Below the pieces are notes generated by a model. It did no database searches. It worked only from the letters and a program-made list of their open reading frames with translations, and was not told the DNA's origin. Shown one piece after another: positions 1-8,778 of a DNA stretch of 64,000 nt. The stretch comes from Trinickia sp. Y13 (GTDB lineage: Bacteria; Pseudomonadota; Gammaproteobacteria; Burkholderiales; Burkholderiaceae): NCBI RefSeq assembly GCF_029522115.1, contig NZ_JAKWFK010000009.1:236217-300216 (forward strand), written 5' to 3'. The position numbers and the translations under genes were made by a program. The number at the start of each line of letters is the position of its first letter. The stretch's first letter is position 1.

Positions 1-711
1 GCCGAGGCCCTTGCCGCCGAAGGCGTCGCGCTCGTTATCGTCGCGCGCACGCAAGCGACGCTCGAGGCCACCGCGGCCGAGATTCGCGCAAGCACCGGCG
101 CACCGGTGCGAACGGTTGCCTGCGACATCACCACGCCCGAGGGCCGAGCGGCCACGTTGGCGGCCTGTCCCGCGCCGGACATCCTGATCAACAACGCGGG
201 CGGCCCGCCACCGGGCGACTTCCGCCAGTTCACGCACGAAGATTGGATCCGTGCGCTCGAGGCCAACATGCTGACGCCCATCGCGCTGCTGCAGGCCACG
301 ATCGACGGCATGATCGAGCGCGGCTTCGGTCGCATCGTCAACATCACGAGCTCGTCCGTGAAGGCGCCGATCGATGTGTTAGGCCTGTCGAACGGCGCGC
401 GCTCGGGCCTCACGGGCTTCGTCGCGGGCGTGGCGCGCAAGGTCGCTCACCACAACGTGACCATCAACAACCTGCTGCCAGGACTCTTCGATACCGACCG
501 GATCGCAACTACGCTCGATGCGCAGGCACACGCCAAGGGGATCAGCGTGGACGAGGCGCGGCGCGAGCGCGCGGCCAGCATTCCCGCACAGCGGCTCGGG
601 CTGCCCGGCGAGTTCGGCAAAGCGTGCGCGTTCCTGTGCAGCGCGCACGCGAGCTACATTACGGGCCAGAACTGGCTCATCGATGGCGGCGCTTATCCCG
701 GCACCTTCTGA
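1..711 (+). CDS. SDR family oxidoreductase, 5'-truncated by the window edge
   Basis: The reading frame is open from base 1, so the N-terminus with the glycine-rich nucleotide-binding loop lies outside the window. What remains shows the SDR core: the DI-LINNAGG strand-4 motif, the NITSSS strand-5 segment and the late TGQNWLIDGG motif. The position that normally holds YxxxK reads SNGAR (bases 388-402), so the catalytic Tyr and Lys appear replaced by Ser and Arg. This places it in a divergent SDR branch often labelled 3-oxoacyl-ACP reductase-like, and the substrate cannot be inferred. It ends 65 bp before mgsA on the same strand. Confidence 0.9.
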   Translation, partial: AEALAAEGVALVIVARTQATLEATAAEIRASTGAPVRTVACDITTPEGRAATLAACPAPDILINNAGGPPPGDFRQFTHEDWIRALEANMLTPIALLQATIDGMIERGFGRIVNITSSSVKAPIDVLGLSNGARSGLTGFVAGVARKVAHHNVTINNLLPGLFDTDRIATTLDAQAHAKGISVDEARRERAASIPAQRLGLPGEFGKACAFLCSAHASYITGQNWLIDGGAYPGTF

Positions 712-776
712 CTGACGCTGGGTCCGGCCGGCCGTCGGATTTTTTGATGAATCTTTGATTTGGAAGGAGTTGCGCC

Positions 777-1166
777 ATGACCCCCTGCGTTGCCCTGATC
801 GCGCACGATCACAAGAAGGAAGACATCGTCGCCCTCGCAGGCGAGTACGCGCCGACTTTGCGCGGCTGCAAGCTCGTCGCGACGGGCACGACGGGCGGGC
901 GCATTGCGGATACGCACGGCTTGACGGTTCAACGGATGCTCTCCGGCCCGTACGGCGGCGACTTGCAGATCGGGGCGATGCTGGCCGAGGGAAAAGTCGA
1001 TCTCGTGATTTTCCTGCGCGATCCGATGACGCCGCAGCCGCACGAACCCGACATCAACGCACTCGTGCGCGCGTGCGACGTGCACGACGTTCCTTGCGCG
1101 ACCAACGTCGCCACGGCGCGGATGCTGCTCGATACGCTCGCGGCGCGCACCTCCGCCACGGCTTGA
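777..1166 (+). CDS. mgsA: Methylglyoxal synthase
   Basis: A 129-residue cytosolic protein of the usual MgsA length. The enzyme converts dihydroxyacetone phosphate to methylglyoxal plus phosphate, a bypass of lower glycolysis used under phosphate limitation or sugar-phosphate stress. Recognisable family features are the N-terminal ALIAHDHKK, the TGTTGG phosphate-binding loop, SGPYGGD, and FLRDPM followed by PHEPD, which carries the family's catalytic Asp and His. The start is the ATG behind a strong GGAAGGAG ribosome binding site at about 761-768. It is the only glycolytic-branch gene here apart from tpiA, which makes or consumes the same substrate. Confidence 0.95.
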   Translation: MTPCVALIAHDHKKEDIVALAGEYAPTLRGCKLVATGTTGGRIADTHGLTVQRMLSGPYGGDLQIGAMLAEGKVDLVIFLRDPMTPQPHEPDINALVRACDVHDVPCATNVATARMLLDTLAARTSATA

Positions 1167-1180
1167 GCACTGCGCTCGAG

Positions 1181-1204
1181 AACGGTAACGGGAACGGGAA
1201 CGGT
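1181..1204 (+). repeat. Hexanucleotide direct repeat (AACGGK x4)
   Basis: Four consecutive hexamers, AACGGT-AACGGG-AACGGG-AACGGT, lie between mgsA and the downstream quinone oxidoreductase. They are noncoding and sit about 80 bp upstream of the next start codon. Such a tract could vary in copy number by slippage, but nothing shows that it does. Confidence 0.8.
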
Positions 1205-1285
1205 GGAGCGGCGATAGCGCAGCGGCGTTTCGCCACGCTGCATGAGACGGATCAATCGAGCGAGAGGCTCGTCAAGGAGAACTCC

Positions 1286-2260
1286 ATGGTGAAAGCGATT
1301 CGAATCGACCGCACGGGCGGTCCCGAAGTCATGCAATGGGTCGACGTCGAAGTGGGCGCGCCCGGCGCCGGTGAAGTGCGCATCGCGCAGCACGCGGTCG
1401 GGCTCAATTACATCGACGTCTACTTTCGCACCGGCCACTACCCGTTGCCGCTACCGGCGGGGCTCGGCATGGAGGCGGCCGGCGTCGTCACCGAAGCGGG
1501 TTCCGGCGTTACACGCTTCAAAGCCGGCGACCGCGTCGCCTATGTCGCGCGTCCGCCCGGCGCCTATGCCGAGGAGCGCGTGCTGCCTGCCGACGCGCTC
1601 GTCAAGCTGCCCGATTCGATCGCCTTCGACGATGCGGCTTCGGCCATGCTGCAAGGGTTGACCGCGCAGTATCTGCTGCGGCGAACGTTTCGCGTCGAAC
1701 CGGGGCAGACGATCCTGATTCATGCCGCCGCGGGCGGTGTGGGCCTGTTCGTTTGTCAGTGGGCCAAGGCGCTCGGGGCGACGGTGATCGGGACCGTCGG
1801 TTCCGACGAAAAGGCCGAACTGGCCAAGGCGCACGGATGCGATCACCCGATCGTCTATACGCGCGAAAACTTCACCGAGCGCGTGAAGGAGATCACGAAC
1901 GGGGCCGGCGTCCCCGTCGTCTACGACTCGATCGGCAAGGACACCTACAAAGGCTCGCTTGATTGCCTCGCGCCGCTGGGCTATTTCGTCAGCTTCGGCA
2001 GCGCCTCGGGGCCGCTGCCTCCGATCGAGGCGGCGGAATTGTCGAACCGCGGCTCGCTGTTTTTCACGCGGCCCACGCTGTTCAGCTATATCGCCAAGCG
2101 CGAATGGCTCGATGCGATGGCGTCCGAGCTGTTCGAAGTGATCGCCTCGGGCAAGGTCAAGACGAATGTGCGTCAGCGCTATGCGCTCAAGGACGTGGCC
2201 GATGCCCACCGCGCGCTAGAAGGACGCAAGACCACGGGCTCGACGGTGCTGCTGCCTTGA
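1286..2260 (+). CDS. NADPH:quinone oxidoreductase, zinc-free MDR family
   Basis: 324 residues, the usual size for QorA-type medium-chain reductases. These reduce quinones with NADPH in the cytosol. The N-terminal GroES-like half holds NYIDVYFRTGHYP and the GMEAAGVV segment. The Rossmann half carries the AAAGGVG nucleotide loop (HAAAGGVGLFVCQWAK) and a typical KTNVRQRYALKDVADAHRALE tail segment in its closing part. No zinc-ligand cysteines are present. The frame is open upstream, but the ATG at 1286 follows an AAGGAGA site at 1274 and starts exactly where family members start. A related PIG3-type reductase lies at 28015. Confidence 0.92.
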   Translation: MVKAIRIDRTGGPEVMQWVDVEVGAPGAGEVRIAQHAVGLNYIDVYFRTGHYPLPLPAGLGMEAAGVVTEAGSGVTRFKAGDRVAYVARPPGAYAEERVLPADALVKLPDSIAFDDAASAMLQGLTAQYLLRRTFRVEPGQTILIHAAAGGVGLFVCQWAKALGATVIGTVGSDEKAELAKAHGCDHPIVYTRENFTERVKEITNGAGVPVVYDSIGKDTYKGSLDCLAPLGYFVSFGSASGPLPPIEAAELSNRGSLFFTRPTLFSYIAKREWLDAMASELFEVIASGKVKTNVRQRYALKDVADAHRALEGRKTTGSTVLLP

Positions 2261-2304
2261 GTTGATGCCCGATCCGCAGCGGTATCGGCGCCGCCGCACA
2301 TGTC

Positions 2305-2310
2305 TATAAT
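2305..2310 (+). promoter_or_regulatory. Candidate -10 element for the DUF4126 gene
   Basis: A perfect TATAAT lies 66 bp before the DUF4126 start, in the intergenic gap after the quinone reductase. No good -35 hexamer is present at 16-18 bp, so the promoter is only suggested. Confidence 0.35.
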
Positions 2311-2375
2311 GAGATAAAAGCGCGCACCGCGAGCGTGCGCGCACGGCCTCGGTCGCCGGCTGGCAGGGAGGGGCA

Positions 2376-2993
2376 ATGCTCGAAGCACTTTCGCTGGGCG
2401 CAGGTCTGTCATGGGCCAGCGGCTTGCGTCTTTATCTGACCGTCTTTCTCGTGGGCGTCTTCGCCCGGCTGGGCATCGTCCATCTGCCCGACACGCTATC
2501 GGCTCTGGACTCGGCCTGGGTCATCGGCGCAGCGGCCGTGCTCGCGGTGGTCGAGTTCCTGGCCGATCGCATTCCCGCCTTCGATTCGCTTTGGGATGCG
2601 ATTCACACGTTCATCCGCATTCCCGCCGGCGCGCTGCTTGCCGCGGGCGCGCTAGGGCATGCCGATCCAGGGTTGCTCACCGTCGCCGCGCTCGCGGGCG
2701 GCGCGTTGGCCGGCTCGGCCCATTTGACCAAGGCCGGCACGCGCGCACTCATCAACTTCTCGCCCGAGCCTTTCTCGAACTGGGTCGCCTCGTCGATGGA
2801 GGACGTGCTCGTCTGCGTGGGGCTCGCGCTCGCGTTGTTCTTGCCGCTCGTCTTTCTGGTGCTGATGGCGCTCTTTCTCGCCTTTGCGAGCTGGGCGCTG
2901 CCGCGTTTGTGGCGCGGCGTGCAAGGCGGCTTTCGCGCAATGGCGGCGCATATGGTCTCGCGCCTGGGCTCGCTCGGGGGCAAGCGCGATTGA
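2376..2993 (+). CDS. DUF4126 family membrane protein
   Basis: 205 residues that I recognise as DUF4126. Several hydrophobic stretches are visible: one at the N-terminus (GLRLYLTVFLVGVFARLG), one around 47-62, one around 82-112, and a long one near 145-175. It is therefore an inner-membrane protein. The family has no established function. The C-terminus is short and basic (LGGKRD). A GGGAGG site at about 2367 sets the start. The stop overlaps a possible TTG start of the following ABC permease at 2990, suggesting co-transcription. Confidence 0.88.
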   Translation: MLEALSLGAGLSWASGLRLYLTVFLVGVFARLGIVHLPDTLSALDSAWVIGAAAVLAVVEFLADRIPAFDSLWDAIHTFIRIPAGALLAAGALGHADPGLLTVAALAGGALAGSAHLTKAGTRALINFSPEPFSNWVASSMEDVLVCVGLALALFLPLVFLVLMALFLAFASWALPRLWRGVQGGFRAMAAHMVSRLGSLGGKRD

Positions 2994-3040
2994 GCCGCTC
3001 AGCGACTCCCGGCACGCTGCGGCCGCCGCCCTCTAGCCGC

Positions 3041-5587
3041 ATGGGGCTTGTACGCCAAGCCGCGCGCATGACCGCGCGCGATTGGCGCGCCGGCGAGTTG
3101 ACGATGCTCGTCATTGCGCTCGTGCTCGCGGTCGCCGCGCTTTCCAGCGTCGGTTTTCTCGCCGATCGTCTGCAACAGGGGCTCGAGCGCGACGCGCGCC
3201 GCATGATCGCGGCCGATTTCGTCGTTCGCTCCGATCACCCCGTCGATTCCGCTTTCTTCGACGAAGCCCATCGCCTTGGGTTGCGCACGGCCACCACCAC
3301 GATCTTTCCGAGCATGGTCGCGCGCGTCGCCACGGCCGCGGCGGACGATCCGGGATTGTCGAACGCGCGGCTGGCCGCGGTCAAAGCCGTCTCGCCAACG
3401 TATCCGTTGCGCGGCGCCTTGCGCATCGCGCCGGCGGCCGGCGCGCCCGATCATCGCGCCGACGGCATTCCCGTCAAAGGCACGGTGTGGGCCGATGAAC
3501 AATTGCTCGAGACGCTGCATGCGCGCGTGGGCGATGTCGTCGCGCTCGGCGATCGCCGTTTCACGATCGGCGCCGTCATCACGCGCGAACTCGATCGCGG
3601 CTTCGCCTTCGTCAATTTTTCTCCCCGCGTCATGGTGCGCGCCGACGAGCTCGCTTCCACCGGGCTCATCGGCTACGGCAGCCGCGTGACGTACCGGCTG
3701 CTGGTGGCCGGAGACGATGCCGCCGTCGCGCGCTTTTCGGCTTTCGCGCACGCGCGCATCGACGGCGGCAAGCTGCGCGGCGTAGCGCTCGAATCATTGA
3801 AGGACGGCCAGCCCCAGGTGCGAGCGACGCTCGATCGGGCCGGACGATTTCTGCGTCTAGTCGCGCTCTTGACGGCGTTGCTGGCGGCCGTCGCAATCGC
3901 CATGGCCGCGCACCGCTACGTGCGGCGCCATCTCGACGGCTGCGCCGTGATGCGCTGCCTGGGCCTCGGTCAGCGCGAATTGCGGACGCTGGTCGCACTC
4001 GAGTTCGCATTCGTCGGTGCGACCGGGGGCATCGCCGGCGCCGCCCTCGGCTATGCGGGGCACTTCGTCTTGCTCCTCTGGCTTGGCCAACTGATCGCCG
4101 TGGCGCTGCCGCAACCGAGCCTCTTGCCCGCATTCGATGGCATCGCCGCGGCGCTTGTGCTGCTGTTCGGATTCGCCTTGCCGCCGCTCTTGCCGCTCAC
4201 GCGCGTGCCGCCGCTGCGCGTGCTGCGCCGCGAGTGGGATGGGCAGGCCCGCACGGCTTGGTGGGCTTATGCCCTCGGCATCGCGCTGTTCGGGGCGTTG
4301 CTGCTGCTCGCGGCCGGCGAGCTCAAACTCGGAGGCATCGTCGCCGCGGGCTTCGCGCTCGGGCTCGTCGTGTTCGCGGCCTTGGCCCGCGCGGCGCTGT
4401 GGCTGTGCGCGCGGTTCGCCCGCAGCGACAGCGGCCGGCGCTTAGCCGCCTCCGTCGGGTGGCGCTACGCCTTGGCGTCGCTCGAACGGCGCGGCTGGGC
4501 CAGCGCGCTGCAAATCACCGCGCTGGCGATCGGCCTCATGTGCCTGCTGCTCATTGCCATGACGCGCAACGACCTCGTGGCCGGCTGGCGCGACTCCACG
4601 CCCCCCGATGCCCCCAACGAATTTCTGATCGACATTCAGCCCGACGAGCGGCAAGCGGTGCTCGACTATCTGCGCACGCGCGGCATCGCCGATATCGAAC
4701 TCGAGCCCATGGTGCGAGGCCGGCTCGTGGCGATCGACGGCAAGCGCGTCGTGCCGGAGTCATACAAGAACGACGACGCCCGGCGCCTCGTCGATCGCGA
4801 GTTCAATCTGTCGTATCGCAGCGTCTTGCCCAGCGACAACCGCATAGACGAGGGGCGATGGTACGGTGACACGAAGCGGCCCGAGATCTCCATCGAAGCG
4901 GGGCTTGCCAAGTTGCTCGGCTTGAAACTCGGCGACGTGTTGCGCTTCGACGTGACCGGCATGCCGATCGAAGCGCCGATCACGAGCGTGCGCAAGCTCG
5001 ACTGGGGCTCGTTCAAGGTCAATTTCTTCGTGCTGATGCCGCCGGCCACGCTCGAGGGCCTGCCTGCGACCTTCATCACCAGTTTTTATCTTCCACCCGC
5101 GCGGCGGCCCATCCTGGACGGCCTCATCGCTGCACACCCGAACGTCACGGCCATCGATACGACGCCGATCCTCGCGCAGATCCAGCATGTGCTCGATCAG
5201 GTGATCGGCGCCGTTCAGTTCTTATTCGCGTTCACCCTGGCGGCGGGCGTGCTCGTGCTCTATTCGGCATTGGCCGGCACGCGCGATGAGCGCGTGCGAG
5301 AATCGGCGTTGTTGCGCGCGCTCGGGGCGTCTCATCGGCAAGTGCGCTCGGTTCATGTGGCCGAGTTCGCGCTCGTCGGGGCCCTGGCGGGGCTGATGGC
5401 GGCCGTGGGCGCGCAGGCGCTCGGCATCGTGCTCGCGACGCGCGTGTTCGATTTCCATCTCGACATCGACCCGTGGTTGCTGCCCGCAGGGGTGGCGGCC
5501 GGCGTCGCCTGTGCGGGCGTCGGCGGCTGGCTGAGCTTGCGGCGCGTGCTGCGGCGGCCGGCGGCGCAGTCGCTGCGTGAGGCGTGA
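3041..5587 (+). CDS. FtsX/LolC-type ABC transporter permease
   Basis: 848 residues from the chosen ATG. The architecture is the ten-segment form of the FtsX/MacB superfamily: one N-terminal helix (ELTMLVIALVLAVAALSSVG), a large periplasmic domain, a helix block near 270-480, a second periplasmic domain and a C-terminal FtsX block. The last block contains ALLRALGASHRQVR, a motif typical of these permeases. Such proteins usually work with a LolD-like ATPase in lipoprotein or lipid extraction, but no ATPase gene is adjacent. The frame continues far upstream through the DUF4126 gene. TTG 2990, ATG 3041 and ATG 3068 are all possible starts and none has a strong ribosome binding site. Confidence 0.88.
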   Translation: MGLVRQAARMTARDWRAGELTMLVIALVLAVAALSSVGFLADRLQQGLERDARRMIAADFVVRSDHPVDSAFFDEAHRLGLRTATTTIFPSMVARVATAAADDPGLSNARLAAVKAVSPTYPLRGALRIAPAAGAPDHRADGIPVKGTVWADEQLLETLHARVGDVVALGDRRFTIGAVITRELDRGFAFVNFSPRVMVRADELASTGLIGYGSRVTYRLLVAGDDAAVARFSAFAHARIDGGKLRGVALESLKDGQPQVRATLDRAGRFLRLVALLTALLAAVAIAMAAHRYVRRHLDGCAVMRCLGLGQRELRTLVALEFAFVGATGGIAGAALGYAGHFVLLLWLGQLIAVALPQPSLLPAFDGIAAALVLLFGFALPPLLPLTRVPPLRVLRREWDGQARTAWWAYALGIALFGALLLLAAGELKLGGIVAAGFALGLVVFAALARAALWLCARFARSDSGRRLAASVGWRYALASLERRGWASALQITALAIGLMCLLLIAMTRNDLVAGWRDSTPPDAPNEFLIDIQPDERQAVLDYLRTRGIADIELEPMVRGRLVAIDGKRVVPESYKNDDARRLVDREFNLSYRSVLPSDNRIDEGRWYGDTKRPEISIEAGLAKLLGLKLGDVLRFDVTGMPIEAPITSVRKLDWGSFKVNFFVLMPPATLEGLPATFITSFYLPPARRPILDGLIAAHPNVTAIDTTPILAQIQHVLDQVIGAVQFLFAFTLAAGVLVLYSALAGTRDERVRESALLRALGASHRQVRSVHVAEFALVGALAGLMAAVGAQALGIVLATRVFDFHLDIDPWLLPAGVAAGVACAGVGGWLSLRRVLRRPAAQSLREA

Positions 5588-5689
5588 GGGGCATGCGGGA
5601 GAAGCGAGACGCCAGACGCCAGACCGGTTCCCCGAGGCATCGCCCGCTGCGATGCCGTTTTCGATTGATGGACGTAACGAAGCGAAGGT

Positions 5690-6106
5690 ATGACAGATTC
5701 GACGGACGACGAAGCGCAAGGCGGGCAGCCGAGCGCATTCGATCTCGTGGGCGGCGAAGCGCGTGTGCGCGAACTCGTCGACCGCTTTTACGATTTGATG
5801 GACCTCGAGCCGGAGTTCGCAGGCATTCGCGCGCTGCATCCCGCATCGCTCGACGGCTCGCGCGACAAGCTGTTCTGGTTTTTGTGCGGCTGGCTCGGCG
5901 GCCCGGATCACTACATCGAACGCTTCGGCCATCCGCGTCTGCGGGCGCGGCATCTACCGTTCGCGATCGCCTCGTCCGAGCGCGATCAATGGGTGCGCTG
6001 CATGGCTTGGGCCATGGAGGACGTCGGCTTGCCCGAAGCGCTGCGCGAACGGCTCGTCGCGTCGTTTTTGGATACGGCGGACTGGATGCGCAACCGGCCC
6101 GGTTGA
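5690..6106 (+). CDS. Group II truncated haemoglobin
   Basis: 138 residues, the size of a 2-on-2 globin. Visible hallmarks are VGGEARVRELVDRFYDLMD at helix B, FWFLCGWLGG at the CD/E corner, HPRLRARHLPFAI holding the proximal His on helix F, and DQWVRCM with the Trp typical of group II at G8. It should bind haem b and oxygen or NO in the cytosol; NO detoxification or redox signalling are the usual proposals. An acidic N-terminal tail of about 15 residues precedes the globin fold. It stands alone, 102 bp after the permease and 184 bp before the AlaX gene. Confidence 0.9.
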   Translation: MTDSTDDEAQGGQPSAFDLVGGEARVRELVDRFYDLMDLEPEFAGIRALHPASLDGSRDKLFWFLCGWLGGPDHYIERFGHPRLRARHLPFAIASSERDQWVRCMAWAMEDVGLPEALRERLVASFLDTADWMRNRPG

Positions 6107-6290
6107 TCGGCCGGTACGGTGCAGCCGTGATTTCGCTCGGGGCGGACTGTTCGGGTGGCGCCGTCGTTTTCCATAATGACCGCTTGCGCTGCCGCTGCGC
6201 GCCGCGCGCTCGCTGCTCGCTGCTCGTTGGCCGGCAAGATCCGAGCGACGATGGCGAGCGACCGATCGAACCGACTCCAGGACCGACCCC

Positions 6291-7022
6291 ATGACGACGC
6301 AAGCCCTGTTCCGCGAAGATGCCTACTTGACCCGGTGCGATGCGACTGTCGCGGCGGTTACCCCGGACGGCATCTTGCTCGATAAAACGGTGTTTTATCC
6401 GCTAGGCGGCGGCCAAGCCGGCGATGCCGGCGCGCTGACGTTGGGCGACGGCTCGCCCATCGCGATCGCCGACACACGCAAGGCCAAGTTCGAAGGCGCG
6501 AGCCCGGACGACGCCTTGCACGTTCCGGCCCCCGGGCAGGAGGCGCAACTGGCCCGGCTGCAGCCCGGCGCGAGCGTCGTGGCGGAAATCGACTGGGCGC
6601 GGCGCTACCGGCACATGCGGCTGCATACGGCTACGCATCTGCTATGCGCGGTGTTGCCGTACCCAGTCGATGGTTGCAGCATCACGGCCGACTACGCGCG
6701 TATCGATCTGGTCACGAGCGAGCCGATCGAGCGGGCATTCGTCGAAACGCGGCTGGCCGAGCTCGTCGGCGGCGGGCATCGCGTGTCGACCGAATGGATC
6801 ACCGACGAGGAGATGGCTGCACGTCCCGAACTCGTCAGAACCATGAGCGTGAAGCCACCGGTCGGATTCGGCCGCGTGCGGCTCTTGCGGATCGACGAGA
6901 TCGACTTGCAGCCGTGCGGTGGCACGCACGTGGGCAATACGTCGGAGATCGGCCTGCTGCGCGTCACCAAAATCGAAAAGAAGACGGCCCGGACGCGGCG
7001 TCTCGTGATGGAGTTGCAATGA
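6291..7022 (+). CDS. Alanyl-tRNA editing protein, AlaX type
   Basis: 243 residues. The N-terminal part (DKTVFYPLGGGQAGD) and the zinc-site motifs RLHTATHLL (HxxxH) and CGGTHVGNTSEIG are those of the AlaRS editing domain. Free-standing versions hydrolyse Ser-tRNA(Ala) or Gly-tRNA(Ala) in trans. There is no synthetase catalytic domain, so this is a stand-alone AlaX protein of the longer type. The stop TGA overlaps the ATG of the DUF924 gene (ATGA at 7019-7022), indicating translational coupling. Confidence 0.92.
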   Translation: MTTQALFREDAYLTRCDATVAAVTPDGILLDKTVFYPLGGGQAGDAGALTLGDGSPIAIADTRKAKFEGASPDDALHVPAPGQEAQLARLQPGASVVAEIDWARRYRHMRLHTATHLLCAVLPYPVDGCSITADYARIDLVTSEPIERAFVETRLAELVGGGHRVSTEWITDEEMAARPELVRTMSVKPPVGFGRVRLLRIDEIDLQPCGGTHVGNTSEIGLLRVTKIEKKTARTRRLVMELQ

Positions 7023-7750
7023 CTGAACAGTCGAACCATGCAGTGTCAATGGTATCGAGAACGGCCGGCGACGCCGGCCGTGCGAGCGATGCCGGCAGCA
7101 ACGAACACCAACCGGAGCCGCGAGACGCGCCGATCAAGACCGACGCCGATTACGCGGCGCTAGATCCCACGGCTCGGGCCGTGCTGGATTTTTGGTTCGG
7201 CGAGCCCGGCACGGCGGACTTTGGGCGACCGTCCGAACGTTGGTTCAAGCGCGACGACGCGTTCGACACGTCGATCCGCGAACGCTTTGGCGCGACGCTC
7301 GCGGCCGCGCGGCGCGGCGAGCACGACAGCTGGCAAGGCGCCCCGCTCGGCTCGCTCGCGCTCATCATCGTGCTCGATCAGTTCTCGCGCAACACGTGCC
7401 GAGACTCCGCGCAGGCGTTCGCTGCCGATGCAAAGGCGCTCGAGGTTGCCCGCCGGCTCGTCGAAAGCCACGACGATCGCCACTTGCCTACCGCCGAGCA
7501 TCGAGCGTTCGCGTACCTACCGTTCGAGCACGCCGAATCGCTCGACGCGCAGCGCGAATCGGTTCGGCTGTTCGAAGCGCTCGCGCGCGAAACCGGGCAG
7601 ACGGGTAGGGGGAGCTATGTCGACTACGCGTATCGGCACGCGGCCATCGTCGAGCGCTTCGGCCGTTTTCCTCATCGCAATATCGCGTTGGGTCGAGCAT
7701 CGACGGACGAGGAATCGGCTTTCCTGCGCGAGCCCGGTTCGTCGTTTTGA
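7019..7750 (+). CDS. DUF924 family protein
   Basis: 243 residues, recognised as DUF924 from VLDFWFG, the SLALIIVLDQFSRN segment, TAEHRAFAYLPFEHAE and the closing FGRFPHRN motif. The fold is helical and TPR-like in structural descriptions of the family; no activity is established. The first 45 residues are a low-complexity, charged extension, so a later start cannot be excluded. The ATG overlaps the AlaX stop by 4 bp. It is the last plus-strand gene before a long minus-strand run, and the 185 bp that follow hold no gene I can support. Confidence 0.85.
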   Translation: MTEQSNHAVSMVSRTAGDAGRASDAGSNEHQPEPRDAPIKTDADYAALDPTARAVLDFWFGEPGTADFGRPSERWFKRDDAFDTSIRERFGATLAAARRGEHDSWQGAPLGSLALIIVLDQFSRNTCRDSAQAFAADAKALEVARRLVESHDDRHLPTAEHRAFAYLPFEHAESLDAQRESVRLFEALARETGQTGRGSYVDYAYRHAAIVERFGRFPHRNIALGRASTDEESAFLREPGSSF

Positions 7751-7935
7751 AGCGGCAAGCCGGCGCAGCTTCGAACGCCGCCCTTCAGCGCCAAGTCGTA
7801 CTGAACTGCAGCCGGTGAACGGCGGTTCCGGACCGCTTGTTCGCGTCGATGCCTGGCCTTCTTGGCGGGCGAAGCGTTAGCCATCGCTTTCTCGTGTACG
7901 CCGGGGATGGTTTTCTCGCGCGTGGCGGCTAGCGC

Positions 7936-8688
7936 TCAACGGCCGCCGCTCACGTCGAGCAACGCCCCTTGCACGTACGAGGCGGCGTCGCTCAGAAGCC
8001 AGACGATCGCTTGGGCGACTTCCTCGGCTGTCCCGGGGCGTCCCAATGGCGTTTGGGCGCCGAGGGTCGAGGCGCGTTGCGGCTGGCCGCCGCTCGCATG
8101 GATGTCCGTCTCGATCAGTCCCGGCCGCACGGCGTTGACGCGGATGCCGCGCGGTCCGAGTTCCTTGGCGAGGCCGATCGTCATCGTGTCGACGGCCGCT
8201 TTCGAGCCGGCGTAATCGACGTATTCGTTCGGCGAGCCGAGGCGCGACGCTGCCGACGAGACGTTCACGATTGCCCCGCCGCTGCCGCCCCGGTCGAGCG
8301 ACATGCGGCGCGCCGCCTCGCGTGCGCACAGATAAGCGCCGAAGACGTTGACGTCGAACATGCGCTTGAGCCGCGCGGCGTCCATCTGCGCGAGCGGCAG
8401 CGACGCCGCCACGATGCCGGCGTTGTTCACGAGCGCATCGATGCGGCCGAACGCGGCCGTAAGGCCGTCGAACATGGCGACGACCGCTTGCTCGTCGGCG
8501 ACATCGCCTTGCAGAAGCACGGCCTGCCCGCCTGCGCGTTCGACTTCGACGGCTGTTTGCTCGGCTGCGGCCGCATCGCGCACGTAGTTGATGCCCACGG
8601 CCGCTCCCTGTGCGCCGAGCAGGACGGCGGTGGCGCGGCCGATGCCGCGGCTTGCGCCGGTAATGAGAACGACGCGGGCGGAATTCAT
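7936..8688 (-). CDS. SDR family oxidoreductase
   Basis: 250 residues of a classical SDR. The TGASRGIG cofactor loop is near residue 8, NNAG near 90, and the catalytic Ser, Tyr and Lys are all present (NVSSAAS, then YAGSK). It ends with an ALLDVSGGR tail. An Ala or Gly context after the second strand rather than Asp hints at NADPH use. Members are often annotated as glucose dehydrogenase or 3-oxoacyl-ACP reductase, but the substrate cannot be told from sequence. I chose ATG 8688 because an upstream extension of 28 residues is not SDR-like. It is the last gene of the minus-strand run, 90 bp after the LOG gene. Confidence 0.9.
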   Translation of the reverse strand: MNSARVVLITGASRGIGRATAVLLGAQGAAVGINYVRDAAAAEQTAVEVERAGGQAVLLQGDVADEQAVVAMFDGLTAAFGRIDALVNNAGIVAASLPLAQMDAARLKRMFDVNVFGAYLCAREAARRMSLDRGGSGGAIVNVSSAASRLGSPNEYVDYAGSKAAVDTMTIGLAKELGPRGIRVNAVRPGLIETDIHASGGQPQRASTLGAQTPLGRPGTAEEVAQAIVWLLSDAASYVQGALLDVSGGR

Positions 8689-8778
8689 CTCAAAGCCTCG
8701 CAGAAGGCTGCAACGTGCGAGCCGGTGAAAGCCGTGCGGCTGCCGTTGACGGCTTCGCCGGCCCCGCGGCACCGGCGC

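Noticed and set aside
7672..7884. A 70-codon minus-strand frame whose start (MANASPAKKARHRREQ) looks like a basic nucleic-acid-binding protein
   Set aside because: It overlaps the 3' end of the DUF924 gene, has no clear ribosome binding site and no conserved domain. It might be a remnant but cannot be supported.
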